Assembly (NCBI GenBank): GCA_903911145.1
Contig: CAIWCD010000005.1
Coordinates: 21,806-85,805, forward strand
Source of the DNA: an uncultured delta proteobacterium
Lineage (GTDB): Bacteria > Myxococcota > Myxococcia > Myxococcales > 40CM-4-68-19
Length of the DNA stretch: 64,000 nt
Direction of reading: 5' to 3'
In this document: positions 1 to 8,237 of the stretch, piece by piece
Numbering within the stretch: the stretch's first letter is position 1
How the letters are laid out: the number at the start of each line of letters is the position of its first letter
The notes under the pieces: generated by a model
The model's input: only the letters and a program-made list of their open reading frames with translations
Database searches by the model: none
What the model was told of the DNA's origin: nothing
Program-made: the position numbers and the translations under genes

Positions 1-94
1 GCTGCAGTGGGTCGGCCGCGACGCTGTTCGCTGCGCGTGCTTCCATCGACGCGAAGAGCAGGGTGGCGACGAGAGCGGACGTGGGACGCGGCAC
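1..94 (-). CDS. N-terminus of a secreted protein (partial, runs off left edge)
   Basis: An open frame starts at a GTG (complement of 92-94) and runs leftward off the window without a stop. Its 31 visible residues look like a signal peptide: a short basic start, a hydrophobic stretch ALVATLLFA, then an A-R-A-A cleavage-like site. A GAGG sits six bases upstream of the GTG on the minus strand. Nothing of the mature protein is visible, so no function can be given. Seen: the frame and signal-like composition. Inferred: that it is a real gene. Confidence 0.45.
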   Translation of the reverse strand, partial: MPRPTSALVATLLFASMEARAANSVAADPLQ

Positions 95-304
95 AGGAGA
101 CCTCGAACTTGCGCAAAGGGGACGCCGAGGCCTGACGCCATCGGCCTCTCGCCGCGCCTGCCACGGAATGACTCCGGACGCAAGCGGTCGGCAGCCCGTC
201 GGTGGAAGTCCGATTGCGTTTCCGCTTGGCATCCTGTTACACCCCGCCGCGATTCAAGGTGCGTCGCCAAGCCGTCAGTCCTGCCAAGCGGAAGGAGAAC
301 GCCA

Positions 305-637
305 GTGGACGATCTGCGCGCAGCGATTCATGAGTCGTGGAGCCGAGCGGTGCTTGCGGCCAGCACGGTCGAGGAGCACGCACAGGCGCTGGTCGGCACG
401 ATCGGCGAGCGGGCGGCCCTTGCGCCGGAGCAGGCGAAGCATCTCGCGGCCGATTTCGCCGTGCGGATCGAAGAGCACCGCAAGACTCTGACGGGCGAGG
501 TCCAGCGGGCCGTGCGTACCGCAGTCGAGCGCGTGCGCCTTCCCGCGCGGACGGATCTCAAGAAGATGTCGGAGAAGCTGGACGCGCTCGAGGCCCGCCT
601 GGGCCAGATCGAGCGCAACGCACGGAAGGGCGAATGA
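305..637 (+). CDS. Phasin-like small helical protein
   Basis: 110 residues from a GTG preceded by a good AAGGAG box. The protein is Ala/Glu/Arg-rich and predicted all-helical, with heptad-like spacing in the last 40 residues (KLDALEARLGQIERNA), and has no signal peptide. Size and composition match phasin / polyhydroxyalkanoate-granule-associated proteins, which coat storage granules; small coiled-coil proteins of other roles look similar. No PHA synthase gene is nearby. The stop overlaps the ATG of the downstream transglycosylase (ATGA), so the two are probably co-translated. Confidence 0.6.
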   Translation: MDDLRAAIHESWSRAVLAASTVEEHAQALVGTIGERAALAPEQAKHLAADFAVRIEEHRKTLTGEVQRAVRTAVERVRLPARTDLKKMSEKLDALEARLGQIERNARKGE

Positions 638-1308
638 GGAGCGGCGCGGCGCTCTGCGCGCTGGCGTTCGCTGCAGTCGCGGGGCTGTCCTGTGTCGCGC
701 TCGAGCCGCACGACAGTTCACGTGCGACCACTCCCTCCTCTGGCTCCTCGCACCAGGCGCCGGCCTCGCTGTCGATGGACCCGCGCAAGCTTGATGCGCT
801 CGTCGCTCGAGTGGCGCCGGACCTCGACGATGCCCTGCGCGCCCGCCTGGTGATCGCGTTGATGTCCGAGGCTTCACTCGACGGCTACGATCCGATCTTT
901 CTCGCCGCGCTGGTCGGCGTCGAGAGCCGCTGGCACACGCGCGCTGAGAGCGCCCGCGGAGCGCGTGGCCTCCTGCAGCTCAAGCCGAGCACGTTCGCCT
1001 GGATCTCCTCGCGCGAACCGGACGTCGGCGGAGAGGATCTCGAGACAGGCGATGATCCGGTCGTCGATGTGCGGCTCGCCATCCGCTATTTCAACTGGCT
1101 CGAGCGCAGCTTCTCGAGCCGCGACGCTGCGCTCATGGCCTACAACGCCGGGCCGCGCCGCATGCGCCAGCACCTGCGCGCGGGCGACATCCCCGAGCGC
1201 CTCCACGCCTATCCGCAGAAGGTTCGGCACGAGTATGAGCGGCTGCTGCGGATCGAAGAGCAGAGCGAGCACGAACTCGCCGGCATGCTCCTCGCGCGCG
1301 TTCCCTGA
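634..1308 (+). CDS. Lytic transglycosylase (SLT domain)
   Basis: 224 residues, exported, expected to cleave the glycan strand of peptidoglycan to 1,6-anhydromuramic acid ends. An N-terminal hydrophobic segment (residues 4-19, ending in a Cys at 20) gives secretion, possibly as a lipoprotein, although the lipobox is poor. The SLT fold is visible: catalytic Glu97 in LVGVESRWH, the GLLQL motif at 112-116 and the AYNAG motif at 169-173. It is short for the Slt family and resembles MltE/EmtA-like or spore-type SLT enzymes. It overlaps the phasin-like gene by 4 bp and is convergent with the response regulator that follows. Confidence 0.85.
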   Translation: MRSGAALCALAFAAVAGLSCVALEPHDSSRATTPSSGSSHQAPASLSMDPRKLDALVARVAPDLDDALRARLVIALMSEASLDGYDPIFLAALVGVESRWHTRAESARGARGLLQLKPSTFAWISSREPDVGGEDLETGDDPVVDVRLAIRYFNWLERSFSSRDAALMAYNAGPRRMRQHLRAGDIPERLHAYPQKVRHEYERLLRIEEQSEHELAGMLLARVP

Positions 1309-1329
1309 CGGCGTGGCGCGCTCGAATCG

Positions 1330-1710
1330 CTACCGCTGCAAGCGACTCCGCTCGTCGCGCAGCTTGTCGTCGCGAACGGCGGAGAGGAGCGCGTCGAGTT
1401 CGACTGGTTTGCGCAGCCAGCCGGCGACATCCGGGAGCGGGTTTCGCTCGTCTGCGGAGAGAACGACCACCGGGATCTCCGCGAGGCGCGGATCGTCGAG
1501 CTGCGCACGGCGGAACTCGAGGCCTCCCATCCCAGGCATGGAGAGATCGAGCAGAATCAGCTGCGGGATCTCGCCGGCTCGCAGCAGCGTGAGGGCCTCG
1601 TCTCCATCGCGCGCCAGACGCACGCGGTAGCCCTCGTCCCGCAGCACATCCCCGAGCGTCTCGCGGATCCCGCGGTCGTCATCGACGACAAAGATCTCCG
1701 GATGAGACAT
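1330..1710 (-). CDS. Single-domain response regulator (CheY-like receiver)
   Basis: 126 residues comprising one receiver domain and no output domain. The acidic pocket (Asp10-Asp11-Asp12), the phospho-acceptor Asp55 in LILLDLSMPG, the Ser in VVLSADE and the Lys in LRKPVE are all present, so it should be phosphorylatable. A strong AAGGGGGGAG box precedes the ATG. Such proteins relay phosphoryl groups or bind a partner. The GAF histidine kinase at 3607-5397 is the nearest candidate partner, but it is on the other strand beyond the peptidase gene, so pairing is only a guess. Confidence 0.85.
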   Translation of the reverse strand: MSHPEIFVVDDDRGIRETLGDVLRDEGYRVRLARDGDEALTLLRAGEIPQLILLDLSMPGMGGLEFRRAQLDDPRLAEIPVVVLSADERNPLPDVAGWLRKPVELDALLSAVRDDKLRDERSRLQR

Positions 1711-1722
1711 CGCTCCCCCCTT

Positions 1723-1753
1723 CTGTTGCGCATTCAACTGTTGCGCATTTAAC
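1723..1753. promoter_or_regulatory. Tandem 15-bp direct repeat in a divergent promoter region
   Basis: CTGTTGCGCATTCAAC and CTGTTGCGCATTTAAC occur back to back with a 15-bp period between the response regulator (leftward) and the M61 peptidase (rightward). Each copy holds the palindrome TGCGCA. Two copies spaced about 1.5 helical turns apart in a 93-bp divergent gap suggest a regulator site. No regulator is assigned. Confidence 0.4.
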
Positions 1754-1803
1754 CCATTCCTCCGTCGTCGGCCAGTCCACTGCCTTGCTACAGTCCCGGC
1801 CCC

Positions 1804-3597
1804 ATGACCCGATACACGCTCCGCATCCGCGAACCGAATGCCCGCCGCATCGACGTCTCGATCTCTGTCGATCCGCGAAGCGCTGCCGTCCTCGAACTCC
1901 GCGTCCCGGTCTGGACGCCGGGCAGCTACCTCGTGCGCGAGCACCAGCGCCACGTCGATGGGCTCGCCGCCTTCGATGAATCGGGTCGACCACTCGCGGT
2001 TGCGAAGAGTGACAAACAGACCTGGAGTGTCACATGCGCGGGCGCGCGCTCGGTGCGCGTCGAATATCGACTCCACTGCGTCGAGTTGACGGTGCGCACC
2101 AATCACGTCGACGCAAGCCACGCCTTCATCAATCCCTCTGCGGCCTGTGCCTTCGTGGTGGGGCGGGAGCAGGAGCCATGCGCGGTCTCGCTCGAGTTGC
2201 CCCCGGATTGGGAGTGCTGGGTCGCGCTTCCGAAACAGGACGGCGCGTATCTCGCGACCGATTACGACGAACTCGTCGACAGCCCGTTCGAGCTCGGCCC
2301 GCGCTCTTCGCACCAGCAGTTCGATTTTCAAGCGGCCGGAGTTGCGCACCGGCTTGTCGTCTGGGGGCGCGGCGATCTCGATGGCGAGAAGGTCTCCCTG
2401 GACATCGCCAAAATCATCGAAGCGGAGGCGGCCTGGTTCGGCGGGCTTCCCTATCGCGAGCCCTATCTCTTCATTCTCCACCTGAACGACAAGGGGCGCG
2501 GTGGCCTCGAACATCGTCGCTCGTGCGCTCTGCTCGCGCCGCGCTTTTCGTTTGTACACAAAGCATCGTACGAGGACTTCCTCGAGCTGATCGCGCACGA
2601 GTTCTTTCACCTCTGGAACGTCAAGCGACTGCGGCCCGCGGCGTTCACGCCCTACGATTGGACGCGCGAGAATCACACCTCGCTGCTCTGGGCGATGGAG
2701 GGGCTGACCTCGACCTACGAAGTGATGGCCCTGCGGCGCGCGGGCCTGATCTCGCCGACGCGCTTTCTCGAGCTCTGGGCCGAGCGGCTCACGCAGCTCC
2801 TGCGCACGCCGGGCCGTCTGCGCGTCTCGCTCGAGCAGGCCTCGTTCGACGCCTGGATCAAGCACTACCGACCGGACGAGACGACGAGCAACAGTTCGGT
2901 CTCCTACTATCTAAAAGGAAGTGTCGTCGGATTCCTCCTCGACCTTGAGCTGCGCCGGCACACGCAAGGCGCGCGTTCGCTCGACGATCTGATGCGCCTG
3001 CTCTTCGCCCGACATGGTGCCGCGCCCGGTTTGCCCGAGCGGGGTGTCGAGGAGGCGGCGCTTGAGTTGGTGCCCGGGTCGGCGCGCGCGACGCTGCAGG
3101 CCTGGTTTGAGCGGGCGCTGCGCAGTCGCGAGGAGCTTGAACTCGAGAGTTCGTTCGCGTCCGTTGGGCTCTCCGCGATCCTCCACGCCGCGAGCGCGAG
3201 CGACGACAAGGGCGGAGCGGAGCTCGATCCGTCCGATGCGCCGGAGCCGGGGAAGAATGCGCGGGCCGCTCTGGGCGCGGGTTTGCGCGATCGTGCAGGT
3301 CTGCTCGAGGTGACCCAGGTCGCTGACGGTGGCGCGGCGCAGGCAGCGGGTGTCTGCCCGGGGGACGAGATCGCCGCTGTCGATGGGTTCCGCACGGACA
3401 TGCGGCTGCGGCTCGGTCGAGGCCAGGAGGGGCAGCGCGTGCGGCTCTCGAACTTCCGATTCGATGAGCTGCTCGAGCTTGAGGTGATCCTGCAGTCGGT
3501 GCCGATCGACACGGTGACGCTGGTGCCGTGCACGGATGCGACGGACGTGCAGATCGCGCTGCGCAACGCCTGGCTGGGCGAGCCGTGGGAATCGTAG
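1804..3597 (+). CDS. M61 family peptidase (glycyl aminopeptidase-like) with PDZ domain
   Basis: 597 residues. The order is the M61 one: an N-terminal beta domain (about 1-170), a gluzincin catalytic domain with HEFFH at residues 265-269 followed by LWNVKRLRP, and a C-terminal PDZ domain (about 480-570) with the GGAAQAAGVCPGDEI signature. Zinc ligands are His265, His269 and a downstream Glu. No signal peptide is evident, so it is probably cytoplasmic. Family members release N-terminal Gly or Ala. It is followed 9 bp later by a histidine kinase gene and may share its transcript. Confidence 0.9.
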   Translation: MTRYTLRIREPNARRIDVSISVDPRSAAVLELRVPVWTPGSYLVREHQRHVDGLAAFDESGRPLAVAKSDKQTWSVTCAGARSVRVEYRLHCVELTVRTNHVDASHAFINPSAACAFVVGREQEPCAVSLELPPDWECWVALPKQDGAYLATDYDELVDSPFELGPRSSHQQFDFQAAGVAHRLVVWGRGDLDGEKVSLDIAKIIEAEAAWFGGLPYREPYLFILHLNDKGRGGLEHRRSCALLAPRFSFVHKASYEDFLELIAHEFFHLWNVKRLRPAAFTPYDWTRENHTSLLWAMEGLTSTYEVMALRRAGLISPTRFLELWAERLTQLLRTPGRLRVSLEQASFDAWIKHYRPDETTSNSSVSYYLKGSVVGFLLDLELRRHTQGARSLDDLMRLLFARHGAAPGLPERGVEEAALELVPGSARATLQAWFERALRSREELELESSFASVGLSAILHAASASDDKGGAELDPSDAPEPGKNARAALGAGLRDRAGLLEVTQVADGGAAQAAGVCPGDEIAAVDGFRTDMRLRLGRGQEGQRVRLSNFRFDELLELEVILQSVPIDTVTLVPCTDATDVQIALRNAWLGEPWES

Positions 3598-3606
3598 GAA
3601 CGGCCG

Positions 3607-5397
3607 ATGCGCGCTGAGCAGCTCGAGCAGCTGGCGCTCGCGCTGGGCGATGCGCTGACCGAATCTGCGGTCGTGCAGGCGGTGACCCTATACGCCGTGC
3701 CCGCGCTGGGCGCGGACGCGGGCTCGATCGCGCGGCTGACGCCGGGCGGTTCGATCCTCGAGATGATCGGCTGGATCGGCTATCGCGACGACCTCAAGCG
3801 CTATCGTCGCTTCAGCCGCGAGCAGCGCCTGCCGCACGCGCTGGCGGTCAAGAGCGGCACGGCGCTCTTCTTCGAGACGCGCGCGGCCGTCGATCTGGAG
3901 TTCGGCGCGTCGGTGGCGCACTGGCCGCAGCCGGGAGCGACCGACGGCGCGGGTGCGTTGATCTCGCTGCCGCTGCAGGCCGGCGGAAAGATCCTCGGTG
4001 CAATGGGCGTCTCGTTTACGCACGAGCGGTCGTTCTCCGTCGAGGATCGCAGCATCGCGAGGCTGGTCGGCCGTCTCTGCGCGCAGGCGTTGCAGCGGGT
4101 GCAGGCCTTCGAGAGCGAGCACCAGGCGCGCAGCGAGGCAGAAGAGAGCCTCGCGAATCTCGAGCTGATCACGCGGGCGAGCCACCAGCTCTTCGGCACG
4201 CTCGATCAGCAGCAGATCTGTCAGACGCTCGCGAAGCTGGCGGTGAGCGCCCGTCTCGCCGAGTTCGCCACGGTCGATCTCTTCGTCGAGGGCGCGCTGT
4301 CTCGCGCGGCGGTTCACGCGCGGGAGCCCGTCTGGCTTGAGCTGGAGAGTGCGCGCAAAGACTATCCGTCGAGGCAGGCAGCGATGGCGCCGGTGCTCAA
4401 CGCGATGCGGGTGCTCGCGCCCCAGTTCGACAGTGCGGATGGACCGCCGCAGCCGCTGCCGGTCGAGCAGGATGATGGGTGGAAAGTCTTCGCGGAGCGG
4501 TTTCATCTTCGCTCGCGCGTGGTGTTGCCGCTGATCGCTGGCGGCGAGCCGATGGGCGCGCTGGTGCTCCTGCCTTCCGCGCTCTCCGGCCACGAACTGG
4601 CCCCGCGCGAATTGGTTCTCGCGACCGAGTTGACGATGCGAGCCGCACTCGCGCTGCAGAACGCGCGGCTCTATGCGCAGGCCCGCGCCGCAATCGGATT
4701 GCGCGACGACTTCCTCTCCATCGCGGGCCACGAGCTGCGCACGCCACTGACGGCGCTCAAGCTCCAGCTGCAGTCGAGCCTCCGGCTGATCGCCGAACAA
4801 GCGGGCGGCGCGAAGTTCGGCACGATCTCGGAGAGGACAGAGAAGGCGGCCCGCCAGGTCGAGCGGCTGCAGACGCTGGTTGATCGCCTGCTGGACGTCT
4901 CGCGCATCACTGCCGGCCGATTCGCCCTCGAGACTGAATCGATCGATCTCGTGCCGACCGTCCGCGACGTCTGCGCGCGCTTCGTCGAGGAGGCGACCGC
5001 GGCAAATTGCGGGCTCACGATGGAGCCGTACCTCGGCGGGCAACCTCTGCGCGGCCGCTGGGACCGAATGCGCATCGAGCAACTGGTCAGCAATCTGCTC
5101 GCGAACGCGATCAAGTACGGACGAGGCTGGCCCATCAACGTGCAGGTCTTCGCGCGCGATGGGCGCGGCTGCGTGCGCGTCCGCGATCTCGGGATCGGCA
5201 TCGCGCCGAGCGATCACGCGCGCGTCTTCGAGCGGTTCGAGCGGGCCGCCAGCTCGAGGCGTGTTGGCGGTCTCGGTCTCGGCCTCTGGATCTCGCGCCA
5301 GATCGCCGAGGCACATGGGGGCACCATCGAGCTGGTGAGCGAGCCTGGAAAGGGAGCGGAGTTCACCATTTCGCTCCCGCTGATCGAATCCAACTGA
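3607..5397 (+). CDS. GAF-GAF sensor histidine kinase
   Basis: 596 residues with no transmembrane segment: two GAF-type domains (about 15-165 and 195-350), a HisKA dimerisation domain with His375 in AGHELRTPL, and a HATPase_c domain with N-box LVSNLLANAIKYG, G1 box DLGIGIAP and G2 box GGLGLGLW. It should autophosphorylate in response to a small cytosolic ligand or redox signal bound by GAF. No cognate DNA-binding regulator adjoins it; the receiver protein at 1330-1710 is the closest. The start follows the M61 stop by 9 bp. Confidence 0.9.
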   Translation: MRAEQLEQLALALGDALTESAVVQAVTLYAVPALGADAGSIARLTPGGSILEMIGWIGYRDDLKRYRRFSREQRLPHALAVKSGTALFFETRAAVDLEFGASVAHWPQPGATDGAGALISLPLQAGGKILGAMGVSFTHERSFSVEDRSIARLVGRLCAQALQRVQAFESEHQARSEAEESLANLELITRASHQLFGTLDQQQICQTLAKLAVSARLAEFATVDLFVEGALSRAAVHAREPVWLELESARKDYPSRQAAMAPVLNAMRVLAPQFDSADGPPQPLPVEQDDGWKVFAERFHLRSRVVLPLIAGGEPMGALVLLPSALSGHELAPRELVLATELTMRAALALQNARLYAQARAAIGLRDDFLSIAGHELRTPLTALKLQLQSSLRLIAEQAGGAKFGTISERTEKAARQVERLQTLVDRLLDVSRITAGRFALETESIDLVPTVRDVCARFVEEATAANCGLTMEPYLGGQPLRGRWDRMRIEQLVSNLLANAIKYGRGWPINVQVFARDGRGCVRVRDLGIGIAPSDHARVFERFERAASSRRVGGLGLGLWISRQIAEAHGGTIELVSEPGKGAEFTISLPLIESN

Positions 5398-5509
5398 CTC
5401 GTCGGACGTCGGATGAGTGACCGACAAGCCGTGTGACGGATGGGCGCAGCGCACCTGCTTCTGCGACATCGACGCGCAGCAATCGCCCCCTCGCGAGGAG
5501 AGCCGACAG

Positions 5510-6103
5510 ATGATTCGCCGACCGATCCCGTTCGCGCTCTCTGCTCTTGTCGCTGCGTCGCTCCTCGTCGTCCCGGTCTCCGCAGGCACGGCCACTCGCT
5601 ACGCCATCGAGGAGGATCAGGTGCTGATCGGCTTCTCGGCGCAGTTGGGCGCGCAGAAGCAGGTCGCGACTCTCGCTCGCTCACTCGAGGGAAATGTGCA
5701 GCTGGTCACGGCGGGCGCGCAAATCAAGCTGAGCGTGCCTGTCTCATCTCTGTCGAGCGGTTCGGTCCTCGTGGACGCGGCGCTGCGGACCGCGCTCGAC
5801 GCCGAGCAGTTTCCCACGATCGATCTCGACGCCACCACCGAGTCGACGGGCGGCAAGTCGGCGACGCTGCACCTCTCGGGCACGCTGCATGTCCACGGAG
5901 GCGCAGTTCCGCTCTCCGTTCCCGTCAAGGTCGTCCGCGACGGCGCGCTCGCATTCGTTCACGCCGAATTCCCGGTGCGTCTCTCGGCGCTCGGCGTCGC
6001 TCGGCCGAACATCGCGGGCGCGCAAGTCGGCGATGAGATCCAGGTGACGGTCGATGCGCGTCTGCACGCGATGGCCGACGGTCCTGCGGTCGCGGCGTTC
6101 TGA
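5510..6103 (+). CDS. YceI-family periplasmic lipid-binding protein
   Basis: 197 residues. A clear signal peptide (residues 1-24, cut near VSAG) precedes a YceI-like lipocalin beta-barrel: a start of the form ATRYAIEEDQVLIGFSA, a central DAEQFPTIDLDA segment and the GTLHVHGGAVPLSVPV strand pair are typical. Family members bind isoprenoids or amphiphiles in the periplasm. GAGGAG stands about ten bases before the ATG, which is preferred to a frame opening at 5417 because only it gives the signal peptide at the N-terminus. Confidence 0.85.
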   Translation: MIRRPIPFALSALVAASLLVVPVSAGTATRYAIEEDQVLIGFSAQLGAQKQVATLARSLEGNVQLVTAGAQIKLSVPVSSLSSGSVLVDAALRTALDAEQFPTIDLDATTESTGGKSATLHLSGTLHVHGGAVPLSVPVKVVRDGALAFVHAEFPVRLSALGVARPNIAGAQVGDEIQVTVDARLHAMADGPAVAAF

Positions 6104-6124
6104 TTCTCCGCGGCGAATCTCTGC

Positions 6125-7492
6125 TTACAACCGCAGCGTCACGTTGGCGACGACGCGATCGTCGCTGCGTCGCAAGTCAGGCGTAAAGCTGCTCGCATCT
6201 GCGCCAGAGGCGGGCGGCGTGATTCCTCCCGGTCCGCTGAAGTAGGGCATGTTCGCCGCTCGGTGCGAATATTCGAGGCGGCAGACCACCCAGGGACTCG
6301 GCCAGAAGTCGAGAGTCGCGGTGAATCCTCCGCCGAGAAATGCGCCGCTATCAGGGAGCGGTGTGGTCACGGCCGAGTTCGTCGGCAGTTGCTGGATCAG
6401 CGCCTGCGTCTGATCCGCAAAGAGGTCGCCGCGCAGCGTGAGCGCGAACTTTCCCGACTCGAGACGATTGGTGATCGACGCGCCGCCCATCCATCCAGAT
6501 GCGGCGAGGGCGCGGTGTTCAAAGCCAAGATCGCCCACGATTGCGAGGGAGGCGCTGTCGATGAAGCCTGCGTGTTGCAGATAGCGAAACTGCGCTGAGT
6601 TATCGGAATAGATGCGCAGCGCGTGCGGATCGAATCGCTCTTCATGGCCGAGATAGAAGTCGTGCGTCAGCGCGATCCGCTCGCTCGGTCGCCATTGAAT
6701 CAACTCTCCGAGCGCCTTGGTTTCGTGCCACTCGCCGAAGGTCTGCCAGCCATTGACGATCCACAGCTCGAGCTTGAGATCCTGCGTCGGATAGAGCTGT
6801 GTGCGGATACCCGTGAAGTAATAGGGTGTGAAATCGGAGAGGAATGGGTGGGTATAGTTCCAATTCTCCTCGGGGATATAGCTCTCCAATCCAACGTAGC
6901 TCAGCAATAGACCCGCCTCGATATTCAGGCCGTGCTGGATATGGAAATGCCAACCGGCCGCGGCCTGCTGGATCGGCGCGAGTGCGCGCTGCGAGAGATA
7001 GAAGCCTCGATTGCCCGTGGAGTCCTGCCCCGCGTCGGTCTCGACGTTATCGCCGGCCTGCAGGACAAATCGCCCGATGGGGCCATCGAGGCCTGTGACC
7101 TCGGCGCCGAACGTCACGAGGTTCAATCCAATCTCATCGTGCCGTGTCGCGGTCGTTCCTGGAAAAATCGTGTGGTCGGTCGGTTGCGCGAAATGAAAGC
7201 CATAGAAGACGTCGACGACCATCGAGAAGGTGACCGGCCCGATCGTGAGCAGCGGATTGGGTTGCCGATTCTGTCCGTCGAGCCAATTCCAATCGCCGTT
7301 AGCGAAAGGGGCCTCGCGCAGGTCGAGCGGGACGTCGCCGGCCGGGGCGGGCGCAACTGCAGGGGATGCCGAGTCGGCACCCGGTGGTGCGTCGGACGCA
7401 AGCAGTGCCGGCGCAACGGCGAGAGAGCAGGCCAGCACGAGCAGGCGGGTCGTGCAGGATGTCTCGAGAAAAAGACGTTGAGGTGAGCGCAT
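6125..7492 (-). CDS. Outer-membrane beta-barrel protein (BBP2-like)
   Basis: 455 residues with a signal peptide (about 1-32), an Ala/Pro linker, then alternating polar/aromatic beta strands to the C-terminus. The protein ends VVANVTLRL, with the terminal aromatic/hydrophobic strand expected of BAM substrates. Features such as FYGFHFAQP, GWHFHIQHGL and LELWIVNGWQTF are typical of the outer-membrane beta-barrel family often annotated BBP2. Substrate unknown. It is convergent with the YceI gene (21 bp apart) and stands alone on its strand. Confidence 0.8.
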   Translation of the reverse strand: MRSPQRLFLETSCTTRLLVLACSLAVAPALLASDAPPGADSASPAVAPAPAGDVPLDLREAPFANGDWNWLDGQNRQPNPLLTIGPVTFSMVVDVFYGFHFAQPTDHTIFPGTTATRHDEIGLNLVTFGAEVTGLDGPIGRFVLQAGDNVETDAGQDSTGNRGFYLSQRALAPIQQAAAGWHFHIQHGLNIEAGLLLSYVGLESYIPEENWNYTHPFLSDFTPYYFTGIRTQLYPTQDLKLELWIVNGWQTFGEWHETKALGELIQWRPSERIALTHDFYLGHEERFDPHALRIYSDNSAQFRYLQHAGFIDSASLAIVGDLGFEHRALAASGWMGGASITNRLESGKFALTLRGDLFADQTQALIQQLPTNSAVTTPLPDSGAFLGGGFTATLDFWPSPWVVCRLEYSHRAANMPYFSGPGGITPPASGADASSFTPDLRRSDDRVVANVTLRL

Positions 7493-7590
7493 CGCTGCAC
7501 TCTCGCCCGCCGTTCGAGCGCGTCAAGTTGCTGGACGATGCGAAGCGAGCCTCGTTCGACAGACCGCGTCGGCGCTGCGCGCTCTGCGTT

Positions 7591-8142
7591 ATGCTGTGCC
7601 TCGTGACTGAAACGCAGATTGATCTCTCGCTGGTCCGCTGCCCGCGCTGTGCGTCGGAGTTGGTGCTGCGCATATCCGCAGACGAGAGCGCGGGCGCGGT
7701 CCAGTTATCGATAGACACCGCGTGCGTGAGTTGCGGCGTCGCGCCGTGGGCCGAGTCGGATCAGCGCTTGCTGCTCTTTCGTCCAGGCGCGCCGATCGGG
7801 GCGGCGCTCTCTGGCGCGGCGTCTGATTACGTGGCCGAACTTGCGGCCGCACAAGGGCGCGTCGATGCGCTGGTGGGGCGCTGCGAACTCCTTGAACGCG
7901 AGGTGGCTTCCGCGCGCTCGAGCTCTCCTGGCGCGGACGAGCGCGATCTGGTGCGTTCACCGCGCGTCGCCATCAATCCCTCGCATGATCACAGTCGCCG
8001 CAAGGAACTGGAGCAGGAATTGCGCGGTGAGATTGCCCGCCTGGAACTCGCGCTCTCCTCTGCGCGGGCCGAGGTTCGCCGTGCCGATGAAGCGACCCGC
8101 AGCGCGGTCTCCCCGGGCCAGCGCGCGATTGAACTTGATTAA
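7591..8142 (+). CDS. Zinc-ribbon protein with C-terminal coiled coil, unknown function
   Basis: 183 residues. Two Cys pairs (CPRC near residue 17 and CVSC near 48) make a probable four-Cys zinc ribbon. The rest is mostly helical with heptad-rich stretches (ELEQELRGEIARLELALSSA). I recognise no family. A GTG four codons downstream (7603) is an equally good start. It lies divergent from the barrel protein and convergent with the M13 peptidase across a hairpin. Codon composition fits its neighbours, which supports a real gene, but function is open. Confidence 0.55.
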   Translation: MLCLVTETQIDLSLVRCPRCASELVLRISADESAGAVQLSIDTACVSCGVAPWAESDQRLLLFRPGAPIGAALSGAASDYVAELAAAQGRVDALVGRCELLEREVASARSSSPGADERDLVRSPRVAINPSHDHSRRKELEQELRGEIARLELALSSARAEVRRADEATRSAVSPGQRAIELD

Positions 8143-8165
8143 ATCTGATTAACCCCAATTACGCG

Positions 8166-8208
8166 AAAAGCCGCGCCCCGCAAGGCTCACCTTGCTGGAC
8201 GCGGCTTT
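8166..8208 (-). terminator. Rho-independent terminator of the M13 peptidase gene
   Basis: AAAGCCGCG (8167-8175) pairs perfectly with CGCGGCTTT (8200-8208), with an inner CAAG/CTTG pairing around a GCTCAC loop. Read leftward the stem ends in TTTT. It lies 30 bp past the M13 stop and between convergent genes, so it may also stop the rightward zinc-ribbon transcript. Confidence 0.7.
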
Positions 8209-8237
8209 CCGAACGCAGCGCGATGGTCGCGCTGCGG

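Noticed and set aside
63..491. Rightward open frame across the left intergenic region
   Set aside because: Arg/Ser-rich, no ribosome site, overlaps the well-supported phasin-like gene in another frame.
3688..5595. A 635-codon leftward open frame opposite the histidine kinase
   Set aside because: Antisense shadow of a kinase with complete catalytic motifs; no start signal or domain.
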